47,748 nt of DNA, from NCBI RefSeq assembly GCF_003386205.1, contig NZ_QRDY01000029.1, positions 1-47,748 on the forward strand, in the 5' to 3' direction. Below are positions 1 to 9,205 of the stretch, one piece after another (the stretch's first letter is position 1; the number at the start of each line of letters is the position of its first letter). The notes beneath the pieces are model-generated. The model made no database searches. It was not told the origin of the DNA and saw only the letters and a program-made list of their open reading frames with translations. This DNA comes from Cohnella lupini. GTDB taxonomy: Bacteria > Bacillota > Bacilli > Paenibacillales > Paenibacillaceae. A program made the translations under genes and the position numbers.

Positions 1-100
1 TCCTTCTTGGTTGGCTTCGTAACCCCGAGAATACCCTACTTTTTTGTTGCCTGAGAAGGCGCCAAATTTTGGTACACAGACTACTTTACATCACCACAAA

Positions 101-295
101 GTCGCTCCGAGGAGGGAAATAAGCGTGCGAGGCGGTGCTATTTTCCACAAATTCGCTCAGCTAAGGGAAATAAGCGTGCGAGGCGATGCTATTTTCCGCA
201 AAGTCGCTCTGCCAAGGGAAATAAGCGTGCGAGGCGTTGTTATTTTCCACAAAGTCGCTCCGAGGAGGGAAATAAGCGTGCGAGGTGGTGCTATT
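101..295. repeat. 51-bp tandem repeat, about four copies
   Basis: Copies start at 101, 152, 203 and 254 with an exact 51-bp period; the last copy is incomplete. Each carries the block GGGAAATAAGCGTGCGAGG followed by a TATTTTCC-like stretch. The period is a multiple of three, so both strands stay open across the array (about 110 codons on +), but no convincing ribosome site precedes either frame. I treat it as a non-coding intergenic repeat upstream of the small-gene operon. A short repetitive peptide cannot be excluded. Confidence 0.85.
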
Positions 296-353
296 GTTGA
301 CTTCCTCATCGTTTTCCCGAACGGAATGTGGGTGTTAGCCATTGTGGCAAGCG

Positions 354-373
354 CTGAGCGGACGCATATGCTG
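354..373 (+). promoter_or_regulatory. Possible sporulation-type promoter element upstream of the small-gene operon
   Basis: The block CTGAGCGGACGCATAT recurs at 9206-9221 with 14 of 16 bases identical, again ahead of a spore-locus operon. It contains CATATGCTG, one mismatch from the sigma-K -10 consensus CATANNNTA. I see no clear -35 AC at the right distance, so the sigma-K assignment is a hypothesis. The shared block itself is directly visible. Confidence 0.35.
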
Positions 374-443
374 TAGGTAATTAGACGTTTTGCAGGGATG
401 CAAAATCAACTCGATTCGTTAAGGGATGGGGGATGCGGCAGGC

Positions 444-734
444 ATGCAGGATTTGTTAACGGAAATTGTCGTTCATTTGTCCAAATCCCATCAGCAGATG
501 GCGCGGATATTGGATGCCAAGAGGCATGTGGCCGTTCGGATGGCGCATTTGGTTCAGGCTTTGCCGGATGAGCATCCGCAATTAAACGGCCTTGACGGGC
601 TGCTTGATAGTTCATCTAACGTAACGAAAGGCGTCATCTCTTATTTGAATAGCCTGGCGGATTTGCAAGAGGCAGTCGCGGATAGCATGACGCATGTCGT
701 AAAAGCGATGGGCGATTCGTCCGACGAAGAGTAA
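444..734 (+). CDS. Small helical protein, paralogue 1 (unknown function)
   Basis: A 96-residue acidic, largely helical protein ending in DSSDEE. I chose ATG 444 because GGGGGA lies 10 nt upstream and because this start aligns the protein with its downstream paralogue; ATG 426 is in frame but has a poorly spaced ribosome site. The N-terminus contains an ARILDAK motif that recurs as AMILEAK and ARILES in the next two genes, so the three look like a diverged tandem family. There is no signal peptide or membrane segment. It is first in a four-gene operon with a basic protein and lies upstream of spore-type glycosyltransferases, which suggests a spore-surface or spore-assembly role. No biochemical function can be assigned. 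Confidence 0.75.
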   Translation: MQDLLTEIVVHLSKSHQQMARILDAKRHVAVRMAHLVQALPDEHPQLNGLDGLLDSSSNVTKGVISYLNSLADLQEAVADSMTHVVKAMGDSSDEE

Positions 735-763
735 ATGTTGGATAGGAGAGGGGGGCAAACAGG

Positions 764-1099
764 ATGAGTCGGGATGAAGCCTACCATCAGACGCTAGACG
801 CAATAGCGAAAATGCAATGGAACGTAGCCATGATACTCGAAGCTAAAGCGGCCGAAGCCGAGAAAGTCCGGAATTGGTTGTGTACCCATATCACCAACGA
901 TACCTATGAAGCTCACAATGATCAGTTGTCGACTTGTTTGCAGTGGAACGAACAAAACATCGAGGTCATAGACGGATTAACGAAGCTCTGCAACGGGCTT
1001 AGCCGCAATCTGAAAGTCATCATTAACCCCGATAACGACGATTCCGACGGCATGTCTTCCATGTTCGGAGGAATGGATTCCGGAGATAGCGACAAATGA
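764..1099 (+). CDS. Small helical protein, paralogue 2 (unknown function)
   Basis: A 111-residue helical protein preceded by a strong GGAGAGGGGGG ribosome site. Its N-terminal helix carries the family motif VAMILEAKA, matching ARILDAK in the upstream gene. The C-terminus is acidic and Gly/Met/Asp/Ser-rich (SMFGGMDSGDSDK). It overlaps the next gene by 4 nt (ATGA), which indicates translational coupling. It contains two Cys residues (in NWLCTH and STCLQW) and a third in LCNGL. I do not recognise a named domain. Position in an operon beside spore-type genes suggests a structural or adaptor role, by inference only. Confidence 0.75.
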   Translation: MSRDEAYHQTLDAIAKMQWNVAMILEAKAAEAEKVRNWLCTHITNDTYEAHNDQLSTCLQWNEQNIEVIDGLTKLCNGLSRNLKVIINPDNDDSDGMSSMFGGMDSGDSDK

Positions 1100-1368
1100 A
1101 CCGGCTACAGCAAGAATGGGAAATCAAGCTTCAACTCATGAGCTCCATCACGAGAAGCCAAGAGGCGCTAGCGAGAATACTTGAAAGCGTAGCGGACGTT
1201 ACGGTTTCGGCTGGAGTCTCTCCCGCGATTCTGCAAGAGCATGTTCGCGTATTGACGGGGATGCAGGGCGCATTGCTTAGAACGGTATCCGGAACGAGCT
1301 GGCGTCCGCCCGTCCGGGGGGAGCCGGCTTCTCCTTGGCTATCCGATGCCATAAGACCGGGTAACTGA
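1096..1368 (+). CDS. Small helical protein, paralogue 3 (unknown function)
   Basis: A 90-residue protein that starts inside the stop of the preceding gene (ATGA overlap). The N-terminal half is helical with the motif ALARILESVADV, aligning with the ILDAK/ILEAK segments of the two genes upstream. The C-terminus is Pro/Gly/Trp-rich and probably disordered. It is shorter than its paralogues and lacks their acidic tail. No enzymatic motif is visible. The three paralogues may form a hetero-oligomer, but this is speculation from co-localisation. Confidence 0.7.
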   Translation: MNRLQQEWEIKLQLMSSITRSQEALARILESVADVTVSAGVSPAILQEHVRVLTGMQGALLRTVSGTSWRPPVRGEPASPWLSDAIRPGN

Positions 1369-1390
1369 AAATTGCTGGAGGTGTCTCGGA

Positions 1391-1693
1391 TTGAAACGCA
1401 AAAAGCGTTCTTCAGGTGCGAGTAAAAGCGGTAAAAGAAAATCGGGCGGCAGCCGCGGTTCGAAGAAATCGTCGAAGATCGTTCGTCGGGGGAAATCCCG
1501 TTCGGGCAATGGAAAGCTGCGCGTTCGTAAAGGAATCAAGCGACGGGTCAAGGGAAAAAGGCAACGCGTCGACGGAGGGGGCGGACCCTCGTATAATGCC
1601 GGGTTTAACCAGGCATACAACGAAGGTTACAATGCGGGTTTCGCCAAGGGGTTCGAAGACGGTCATCAGATCGCGTATGAGCAGCAGATTTAA
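1391..1693 (+). CDS. Highly basic protein with Gly/aromatic periodic tail
   Basis: A 100-residue protein starting at TTG 1391, with a GGAGGTG site about 8 nt upstream. Residues 1 to about 65 are almost entirely Lys, Arg, Ser and Gly and must be disordered and strongly cationic. Residues about 70-95 form a periodic segment (EGYNAGFAKGFEDGH) in which Gly recurs every four residues, usually followed by Tyr or Phe. The same pattern occurs at the N-termini of both CgeB-like glycosyltransferases encoded at 9242 and 10379. The composition recalls basic spore-coat proteins of the CotG type, but I do not claim homology. The shared tail may be a docking motif to a spore structure. Confidence 0.72.
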   Translation: MKRKKRSSGASKSGKRKSGGSRGSKKSSKIVRRGKSRSGNGKLRVRKGIKRRVKGKRQRVDGGGGPSYNAGFNQAYNEGYNAGFAKGFEDGHQIAYEQQI

Positions 1694-1761
1694 TAGGGGA
1701 TCAAGAGAACCGAAATCCGCTATTTATTAACAAAATATTCAATCGGTCGACACAAAAGTTG

Positions 1762-1791
1762 TTGACGAATCGTATTTGTTGTTTATATAAT
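1762..1791 (+). promoter_or_regulatory. Sigma-A-type promoter
   Basis: TTGACG (1762-1767), an 18-bp spacer, then TATAAT (1786-1791). Transcription would start near 1798 and run into the leader hairpin at 1821, ahead of the stalk-domain protein gene at 1909. Confidence 0.75.
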
Positions 1792-1820
1792 AAATTAACC
1801 AAAAACAGGATATTAATCGC

Positions 1821-1873
1821 GAGGAAGCACCCCGCAGACGTTTAGCAGATGTCGGCCGTGCTTCCTCTTTTTT
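1821..1873 (+). terminator. Intrinsic terminator in the leader of the surface-protein operon
   Basis: A perfect 10-bp stem (GAGGAAGCAC with GTGCTTCCTC) closes a roughly 27-nt loop and is followed by six T. It lies between the promoter at 1762-1791 and the start codon at 1909, so it is either an attenuator for the downstream genes or the terminator of the upstream operon and of a short RNA. I could not match the leader to a known riboswitch class. Confidence 0.7.
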
Positions 1874-1908
1874 ATGCCCTTTTATACAAATTTAAGGAGT
1901 GTTATGAG

Positions 1909-2805
1909 ATGAAGAAAATGATGGTTTTGTTGTTATCCGTTGTGCTTGTCGGATTGCTTAGTATTCCTGCGGCTTCCCTCGCGGCACAACCGATTCAAGT
2001 TTTAGTTAATGGCGACAGGGTTATGTTTCCCGACCAGCAGCCCAAGATAATCAATAGCCAGGTGTTAGTTCCGGTGCGGTTCGTGTCGGACAAGCTTGCC
2101 GGTGAGCTGAAGTTGGCAGGTAAAGAAATCACGATCGTTAAAGGCGATCGCACGATCAAGCTCGTTATCGGCGCCAAGTCGGCATCGGTGAACGGAAAGA
2201 AAATAGATTTGGGCCTTGCCGCGCAATCGGATAAGGGAAGAACTTATGTCCCGTTGCGGTTTATTTCCGAAGCGATGGGAGAGAAAGTGCAGTGGAATGC
2301 TGCTAGTAAGGCAGTTTTTATTGGCGAAGTGAAGGAAATCAAGGTTCTTTCTCCGGAAGAGATGGGGATTGAGGTTACTCCTGTGGGGGAACTGAAGGAG
2401 TACATTTCTCCTGATTCATATTTCTTAAAGCGTTCAGGAAATCGAAAGATTGAAGGATTCTACATTTTAAAGCGTTCAGACTTACCGGTTAAGATCAATG
2501 ATTATGTTCTGTATGATATTTGGAATGCTGGTGACAATATGGGATTGCATTTTAAGTTTGACAAGCCAGCGATTATTTATATGTCTAAAACACACACACC
2601 TCGTGTGCGTACTGCTCTTGATTCAAAGACAGTTCGACTTCCTGACGGCACTAGAAAATATAAATATCCTGTAGTTTCTCCGGTAGACCAGGTATCTCTA
2701 GATGATGAAACCTACTTAAGTTTTACCATGAAGGAAGCCAAGTATATCGGTCTTACCTTTGATTACAATGGCTATCTTGTACTCATCGAGAATACTGGAC
2801 TGTAA
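1909..2805 (+). CDS. Secreted protein with copper-amine-oxidase N-terminal (stalk) domain
   Basis: A 298-residue protein. ATG 1909 is preferred over an upstream in-frame ATG because AAGGAG lies 9 nt before it and the sequence then begins with a classic signal peptide (MKKMMVLLLS, cleavage near ASLAAQ). Residues about 27-135 form the Cu_amine_oxidN1-type stalk domain, with INSQVLVPVRFVSD and TYVPLRFISEAMG as its two typical strands. The C-terminal 150 residues have no recognised domain. Known members are cell-wall or surface-associated in Paenibacillaceae. It immediately precedes, probably in the same operon, the giant surface protein gene. The leader terminator upstream suggests conditional expression. 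Confidence 0.85.
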   Translation: MKKMMVLLLSVVLVGLLSIPAASLAAQPIQVLVNGDRVMFPDQQPKIINSQVLVPVRFVSDKLAGELKLAGKEITIVKGDRTIKLVIGAKSASVNGKKIDLGLAAQSDKGRTYVPLRFISEAMGEKVQWNAASKAVFIGEVKEIKVLSPEEMGIEVTPVGELKEYISPDSYFLKRSGNRKIEGFYILKRSDLPVKINDYVLYDIWNAGDNMGLHFKFDKPAIIYMSKTHTPRVRTALDSKTVRLPDGTRKYKYPVVSPVDQVSLDDETYLSFTMKEAKYIGLTFDYNGYLVLIENTGL

Positions 2806-2821
2806 AAAGGGAGCGCAACCT

Positions 2822-5800
2822 GTGAAGTTATTTATTCCTTCTAGAGCAAGGACTAGAATCTTTGCTCTTTCTTTACTCGTAACCATTTTTATGACGTTTA
2901 TTGCACCTTTCGTTCCTAATTTTTCAACGTTTACTCCAAGTGTATCTGCAGGAAGTATCTCCGAGACTGTGCAGGATGATAATGATCCGAATAAACGTTA
3001 TTGGGTAGGAATGGGTTACTATGAAGTTTGGAGGGATTCCGGGGGGGATTGGACCGGGGATGGGAAATATCCCGGAAGTACAGGTATAACGATTTTAGGT
3101 TTTTCTTATAATTTTAATTTTGATGGTTATAAAATTAAAAGCGTCACACCGTCAAAATATATCGAAGGTAATGCTAAGCACGAAGAATATTTTCGGGCAA
3201 CAAGAACGGGATATGATACGTATAAACAATATTTTGCTACTTCATACGGTATTCCATTTAAAGATGGGACGGAAATAGGTATAGGTACGGGAAATATAAG
3301 TGGAATGATTAAAATTCCTGGTGTAACTCTAACTGCCAATATAGGACTAAACGGAGAACCCCGACACTTAGATGGAACCTACGCCCCCGGAGTCGTCGGA
3401 TATCGCTACTACGTCCCCGTCCTCTACACGATCATCGTCGAGCCGATCGCGGTAACGGGCACCGCACACATAAGTCACTTCGCTACGGACGGAACGTCCT
3501 TGAATAACGTCTTTCCGAACCGAACTGAAGTCATGACTTCCGGACAGAGCTACACGTACTCGTATCCATCCAGTGCAGGATATACCTATAAGGGATGGAA
3601 GAAAAGTACCGTCTCGCCGCCATCGGGAGGAACGGCGATATTAACACCTGCCGATCCGCCGCCTATAATTTATGACGGATCGTATGGCGATTACTACGTC
3701 AATTACTATTACGATAAACCGGAGGAAGAAGGGACGATTAACGTTAGGCATATGGTCCGAACGTCGACCACGGGCGCTTACTCGCAGTCAGCCGTCAGTT
3801 CCGACACGATTGCCGTTCCCGGTTCAAGAACTTATTCGGCCAACAGCGTGTATGGCTCGATTAACGGGTACAGCTTGTCCTACAGTGCCTACTCAAACTC
3901 GCCTCAGTTAGGCGGCAACGCGACCGCAAATCTTACAACCTCGCAAAAAACGGCTTATATCACATTCTTCTATCAAAGCAACAGCGCTTTCACCGGCGAC
4001 TTCGATATTATTCCCTCATCCATAGCATGGAGAGACTCCTTTGCCCTAAAGCCTATAAATTTCATCTTGAAGGGCTGTACCTACATGTCGCATCAGTTCA
4101 AGATCGAGAAGGATGGGTCCACGTGGACGTCTGCGGCGATTTCTGGGAAAACGAGCACCACGAGCTTCACCGGTTCATCGTACCCATACGTTATCGGAGT
4201 AGGAACGCATAACGTGTATTTGAAAATCAAAACGTCTAATTGCGGAGAATCCGCTTGGATAGGTCCCAAGACGCTTAATGTAAGCGGACCGACAAGCAAC
4301 TCTCCGCCAACTTTCGAAGCAGGCTGGACTCTGCCAAATCAACCTAACCGCGCAGGCGTCAAAACTTCAGTCGTTGTCGGAACCAGACTGGATATCGTCA
4401 TGTTAAGCGATCCCGCGCCAAGCGATCCGGATGGGGATTGGGTAGAGTTTCTTGGTTTCGATTTCTCGGCATACAACGAATGGTCTCAAGATGTCCCGAA
4501 CAAGGGCGTGGGGTATATGGACGGAGTTCACGATGTTCTGATGGACACCGTAGGGACTTTCTGCGGAAAAGGAACCTTACGTGATCAATGGGGACTTACG
4601 GTCACTCGAGTAGCGTGTGTTACTGTCGTCCCTCCGAATCCTATACCGGTCATTGCCGGATCAACATCTGTAATTGAGGGAAGACCTCTGGCGATACCAT
4701 TAAACGCGAATAACAGTTATAGCCCAATTGGACGTACGATCGACCATGCACGAGATGAATGGGCGAACAGACAATCCTCTTATAGCGTCGTCGGTACTGA
4801 ACAGGTAAAGCTAGATGTTTATGATAGCGCAGGCTTAAGATCTCTCAGCCCTGCCGTACACAATATTGAAGTCAAGCCGGACTTGCCGCCTGTAGCGCAA
4901 CTAAGTTACACAGCCAAAACGGTCCGGGGAGTACCGGTTACATTTAGGAACACTTCCTATAGCCCTGATGGGGATATGATTGTTACGAACATAGTTCAAA
5001 TGAGATACGATGCGAATAACGATGGTCTATATCTAGAACCGCCCACCACGATGACGATGGACGGCAGCAAGCAGTTTGTCGTGAATCCAACGAAGGTCGG
5101 TAAGTATCAGTTTAATGTTAGAGTCGTCGAAGATTGGGGCAAACAAGACTCAAAGAATTTTATGATGGAAGTCATTAATGACAGTCCTACAGTCGCTTTC
5201 TACGCTCAAGGCGAGGTAGGTTCTCCGCCAGAACCGGGGGTAACGTATTCGGTCTGGCCGAATGATTTAATGTCATCCGCGTGGAGCACAACGATTGGCG
5301 GTAAACCTTGGAGTATAGATACGGCTGAGAATTCCATTTCTACCGTAAATCTGTTCAATCTGTTTAGCGATACGCCTGGCGGCATAACTCCAGTGAATAG
5401 CTGGAAGGGAGTTTCGTTTGATCAAGTAACAGTAGGTCCCGTTTTTGCAAGTGATGTTAGTAACCCCATATTTAAATACATGGATTACGAAATCCGTGTT
5501 ATCGCTACAAACTCATTAGACAGCATTGCCGTTTACAGAAATGGAGTAGAAGTAAGAAGGCTGTCAACCATACAATATCAAGGTGCGGATGAAGAACTGC
5601 AATATATTTTTGTCACGGATCAAGGTTATAACGATAGGGTGTATACGTTTAAAGGCATAGCAGAGGGTGCAGCACCTATCGCATCCGTGTATAACGGCGA
5701 ACACTATAACGCATCCGTCGGTGATTCTTATTTCATAGCGGGATCACACAAACTTCAAGATATAAGTGTAATTAGATTCAACCATAACGCAAAACTCATT

Positions 5801-8800
5801 GAAGCAAGAGATAGAGACTATGGATATCCCAATTCTCCTCCTGACCCAAGCTTGGTTTATTACGGTACGGTTACAACGCATCCCTTTACAAATATCTATG
5901 GGAATCCGATCGGCTCTATTTATAAAGGCGATGTACCTGCTGGAAACATAGGCGGTGACTTCACGGGAACGGGAATCATGAATCCTATTGGATATGATTC
6001 CAAAGGTAACATGTACTATGAAACATGGAGAAGCTTCAACTCTAGTGCAGGCACATATGGCGTGATGTTGGCAAAAATGGACGGAAACACGGGAGACCAT
6101 CTTATCAGTTATGACGATGGTATTTCTAGTGGGAGTGCCTATAGCAATAATCGTGGAAAGTACGGCTTCGGGACTCGTATCGTAGGGAATGAGGATGGTA
6201 CGAAAATTGTCTATTCGACCTATGAGAGTGGCGGTTATTATGGTCAGTCAAGGCTTATTGTTCGAAATGAAGCAACTGGTGTACTCCTTCAAACTACAAC
6301 CCTTACCACTAACCCCGAGCAAATTTTAACGAGGTATAAAAATGTCTTCTATACGCTGATGTTCAAAGGGTATAACTCTTCCTACGATCAAACCATCTAT
6401 GCACGATCGTTTGATAATCCAAATGTTGTATTATGGTCTAAAGACATAGGTCAGGCGGATATAAAGCCAACGATTAATGGATTCCTATACTATTTGAATT
6501 CGAGAGCGCCAACTAAGATCTTTCAGCTCGACTTAGAGACGGGGTTAGAAAAATCAATTGACCTTAGTAGTAGCCTTGGGAATTCCTATTATCGATTTGG
6601 AAAGGTTGGGGAAGGTTATCTTGAAATTTGCGGAAGTAATGATACATGCGTAAATGTTTCGGATGATGCGCCTCAACGCGGCTATAATTACGATACATTT
6701 GGCATGTTTTATTCCAACACGATTCCGGACCTTGCCAATTTCAACGTTTCCTATCAAATGAAGATTAATAGCGGTGCGGGTACAGATCCGACCTCTGGCG
6801 TCTCTTTCAGAAATAAGAGGGGCGATAATCAGAATATGTACCGCGTTGAATCTTCCATGTCCAAAACGAAACTTCTAAAAGTAGTGAACGGCCAGAGAAC
6901 GGTTCTAGCTGAATACAATTACTCTCTTGCCTTAGACACCTATTACACCGTTAAAGTGGATGTGTTGTTCGACAGAATCAAGGTATATATGAACGGCGTT
7001 CCTGTTATCAACGTGACTGACAAAACCTTCGCAAGCGCAGGAACGATCGGTATTTTCGCAAATGCGTCGTTGGTGGAGTTCAAGAAAATGATCATAACGG
7101 AAACTAAAGCAGACGTATTGTTACTCGATAACATCGCGATTGTCGGAGAACCGATTTCCTTTATGTCAAGTTACTTCGATACCGAGAATGATCCGATTGC
7201 GAATCTGCTGAAATCTTGGAAGATCCAGCATGTGAATCCAAGCAAGTTCCTGGATTCCGGGGATGGGAAATCGGGATTGTCTAGCTACCACGGCACGAAT
7301 GCAACGGGCGTGCCGCCAAGCCTGGACAAAGTGGGACTGTACAATATCACGTACAAGGTGCCAGATGATCCGAATCCGGATTACTTGTATCCAAGCATGG
7401 CTTTTGCCGATTACCGGGAATTATCCAATGAGTACGGCCAAGACATCATCGTTCATCGTAAACCTTTGTCTATCTATGCATTATCCATTGATGCTGCGAC
7501 CAAGAAGGTCAAGTGGGCAGATACAAGTTATGATCCGGATCGATATTTAAGCTCGACCCATTACTCGTCAGCTGATCCTGCGACAGGCATTAACTACCTG
7601 TCCACGAGAGGCATCATTGAACGAAAGTATTACTTCGTATCACCAAGCGGAGTGACAAAATCCGAGAAGCTTATTACGCCGACTGAAATGGGCTTGTACA
7701 CGACCGCCATGGCCGTAAAAGACGAATACGGGGCTTGGTCGGACTGGAACGAACAGCAGATTAACATAACGACAATCGTTACGCCTAACTCGCCGCCGGT
7801 ACCGGGATTTACGACAAGCTACATGAACACATACCGAGACGTCGATATCACGATTGACTCCACGGCTTATGACGCGGAGGATGGAGACCGAACAAAGCTG
7901 AAGCATGAGTATTACATTCGCAACCTAACCACAAATGGGGTAGAGGGGCTCTATAGTACTTCGCGAACCTCTTGGATTAAATCTTTTAATACCATGGGTA
8001 CATTTAACATTCGTCAAGTCGTCGAAGACTTGGACGGTGCTACTGCTCAATTTGAACGTCAAATCACGATCCACAACCGGATTCCTATGGCTAATGTTAC
8101 CGTTCCAAGCAGCACGGATCCGAATAATCCGACTGAATTAACCGAGCTGCGGCCGACCTTCAGCTGGACTTACAACGATCAGGACGGAGATCCGGAAGCC
8201 CAATATCAAGTTCAAATTTATCGTCTTAACGGTACGTTGCTCCTGGATTCAGGCATTAAAAACGGATCCGCGATTTCATGGAACGCAAGCGCCGATCTAC
8301 CCGAGCACGTCACGCTTTACATCCAGGTACGTTCATTTGACGATTATGATTGGGGAAACTGGAGCTCAAGAAAATACTTTGTCATTGAAACCAATAAACC
8401 GCCGATTGCAGACTTTGATTGGACGCCTAAGCCGGCGTGGGAAGGGGATGTCATTACGTTCCTGAATCGTTCCTCCGATCCGGACAATGATCTCCTAAGC
8501 TATAGTTGGAGCATCGGAGGTCCGGGAGGCTTCACTAGAAGCAGCGTATCCGCGGAGCCGGTCTTGACGATGCAGGATTCGGTAAACCGTCCGGGCATAT
8601 ATACCGTAGCGTTAACAGTGAGGGATCCCGATGGTGCCAGCGATACCGTAACGAAACAGTTGACGGTCGGCGCGCTCGCCATAACCGGGAAGGTTAACCA
8701 TACTCCCGAGTGGGAGGAGCACCGTTTGAATTGGAACGTTAAATATCCGGACAAGCACCGGGAGGCAAACGTGTTTTGGGCAGGGGAAGCATTCGCACTG

Positions 8801-9091
8801 GAAGCGACGGTGACGGACACGGGTTCTTCCGATACGAAGCCGATCGCGGTGGTTGCCGCGGCGAATGCCGGCCTTAGTAAGGATCTAACGATCTTTTCCC
8901 TTGGGTTTGCGGTGTGGAAAGGGTTGCTACGCCAGGAGGATACGGAATTGATCTTGTCCGATTTGCCGCATGGCCCATATAGCTTTATCTTTACGGTTAC
9001 GTATAGTAATGGAGTTACGAAAGCTTCGATCGTTCCGATTCTGATTAAAGGCACAGTCGATGAGTACGTCCAAGTGCACCGCGTTCAATGA
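2822..9091 (+). CDS. Giant secreted surface protein with PKD and lectin-like domains
   Basis: About 2,089 residues. GTG 2822 is preferred (AAGGGAG 8 nt upstream), giving a basic N-terminus and a hydrophobic signal segment (FALSLLVTIFMTFIAPF). In order it shows beta-rich repeats resembling MucBP or similar Ig-like modules (about residues 195-400), further Ig/PKD-like segments with DPDGD-type motifs, a WD/quinoprotein-like stretch around 1,050-1,240, a concanavalin/LamG-like lectin domain around 1,290-1,420, an Fn3-like segment, and a clear PKD domain near the C-terminus (ADFDWTPKPAWEGD onward). There is no LPXTG sorting motif and no SLH domain, so anchoring is unexplained. It probably acts as an adhesin or surface-layer component. 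A strong terminator follows. Confidence 0.88.
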   Translation: MKLFIPSRARTRIFALSLLVTIFMTFIAPFVPNFSTFTPSVSAGSISETVQDDNDPNKRYWVGMGYYEVWRDSGGDWTGDGKYPGSTGITILGFSYNFNFDGYKIKSVTPSKYIEGNAKHEEYFRATRTGYDTYKQYFATSYGIPFKDGTEIGIGTGNISGMIKIPGVTLTANIGLNGEPRHLDGTYAPGVVGYRYYVPVLYTIIVEPIAVTGTAHISHFATDGTSLNNVFPNRTEVMTSGQSYTYSYPSSAGYTYKGWKKSTVSPPSGGTAILTPADPPPIIYDGSYGDYYVNYYYDKPEEEGTINVRHMVRTSTTGAYSQSAVSSDTIAVPGSRTYSANSVYGSINGYSLSYSAYSNSPQLGGNATANLTTSQKTAYITFFYQSNSAFTGDFDIIPSSIAWRDSFALKPINFILKGCTYMSHQFKIEKDGSTWTSAAISGKTSTTSFTGSSYPYVIGVGTHNVYLKIKTSNCGESAWIGPKTLNVSGPTSNSPPTFEAGWTLPNQPNRAGVKTSVVVGTRLDIVMLSDPAPSDPDGDWVEFLGFDFSAYNEWSQDVPNKGVGYMDGVHDVLMDTVGTFCGKGTLRDQWGLTVTRVACVTVVPPNPIPVIAGSTSVIEGRPLAIPLNANNSYSPIGRTIDHARDEWANRQSSYSVVGTEQVKLDVYDSAGLRSLSPAVHNIEVKPDLPPVAQLSYTAKTVRGVPVTFRNTSYSPDGDMIVTNIVQMRYDANNDGLYLEPPTTMTMDGSKQFVVNPTKVGKYQFNVRVVEDWGKQDSKNFMMEVINDSPTVAFYAQGEVGSPPEPGVTYSVWPNDLMSSAWSTTIGGKPWSIDTAENSISTVNLFNLFSDTPGGITPVNSWKGVSFDQVTVGPVFASDVSNPIFKYMDYEIRVIATNSLDSIAVYRNGVEVRRLSTIQYQGADEELQYIFVTDQGYNDRVYTFKGIAEGAAPIASVYNGEHYNASVGDSYFIAGSHKLQDISVIRFNHNAKLIEARDRDYGYPNSPPDPSLVYYGTVTTHPFTNIYGNPIGSIYKGDVPAGNIGGDFTGTGIMNPIGYDSKGNMYYETWRSFNSSAGTYGVMLAKMDGNTGDHLISYDDGISSGSAYSNNRGKYGFGTRIVGNEDGTKIVYSTYESGGYYGQSRLIVRNEATGVLLQTTTLTTNPEQILTRYKNVFYTLMFKGYNSSYDQTIYARSFDNPNVVLWSKDIGQADIKPTINGFLYYLNSRAPTKIFQLDLETGLEKSIDLSSSLGNSYYRFGKVGEGYLEICGSNDTCVNVSDDAPQRGYNYDTFGMFYSNTIPDLANFNVSYQMKINSGAGTDPTSGVSFRNKRGDNQNMYRVESSMSKTKLLKVVNGQRTVLAEYNYSLALDTYYTVKVDVLFDRIKVYMNGVPVINVTDKTFASAGTIGIFANASLVEFKKMIITETKADVLLLDNIAIVGEPISFMSSYFDTENDPIANLLKSWKIQHVNPSKFLDSGDGKSGLSSYHGTNATGVPPSLDKVGLYNITYKVPDDPNPDYLYPSMAFADYRELSNEYGQDIIVHRKPLSIYALSIDAATKKVKWADTSYDPDRYLSSTHYSSADPATGINYLSTRGIIERKYYFVSPSGVTKSEKLITPTEMGLYTTAMAVKDEYGAWSDWNEQQINITTIVTPNSPPVPGFTTSYMNTYRDVDITIDSTAYDAEDGDRTKLKHEYYIRNLTTNGVEGLYSTSRTSWIKSFNTMGTFNIRQVVEDLDGATAQFERQITIHNRIPMANVTVPSSTDPNNPTELTELRPTFSWTYNDQDGDPEAQYQVQIYRLNGTLLLDSGIKNGSAISWNASADLPEHVTLYIQVRSFDDYDWGNWSSRKYFVIETNKPPIADFDWTPKPAWEGDVITFLNRSSDPDNDLLSYSWSIGGPGGFTRSSVSAEPVLTMQDSVNRPGIYTVALTVRDPDGASDTVTKQLTVGALAITGKVNHTPEWEEHRLNWNVKYPDKHREANVFWAGEAFALEATVTDTGSSDTKPIAVVAAANAGLSKDLTIFSLGFAVWKGLLRQEDTELILSDLPHGPYSFIFTVTYSNGVTKASIVPILIKGTVDEYVQVHRVQ

Positions 9092-9113
9092 TATATCATT
9101 CGCTAACAGGTAA

Positions 9114-9158
9114 GCGCCCGTTCTCCCGAGCAACCCTCGAGAGAACGGGCGCTTTTTT
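9114..9158 (+). terminator. Intrinsic terminator after the giant surface protein
   Basis: A perfect 12-bp stem (GCGCCCGTTCTC at 9114-9125 with its complement at 9141-9152) is followed by six T. It separates the surface-protein operon from the glycosylation operon. Confidence 0.92.
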
Positions 9159-9205
9159 ACCCGCCTAAATTCGTCCTATGGACGGGTAAGTATCCAAGTC
9201 CAACC

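Noticed and set aside
44..376. 110-codon open frame over the 51-bp repeat (and its minus-strand counterpart at 157-342)
   Set aside because: Open only because the repeat unit is 17 codons long; no ribosome site and a highly repetitive product.
1800..1873. Known riboswitch (c-di-GMP class I or II, preQ1)
   Set aside because: The conserved core sequences of these classes are not found and the leader before the terminator is too short.
3672..8906. Several 60-184 codon frames inside the giant surface gene, including the minus-strand frame at 8500-9054
   Set aside because: All are shadows of the long plus-strand coding frame; none has a ribosome site with matching context.
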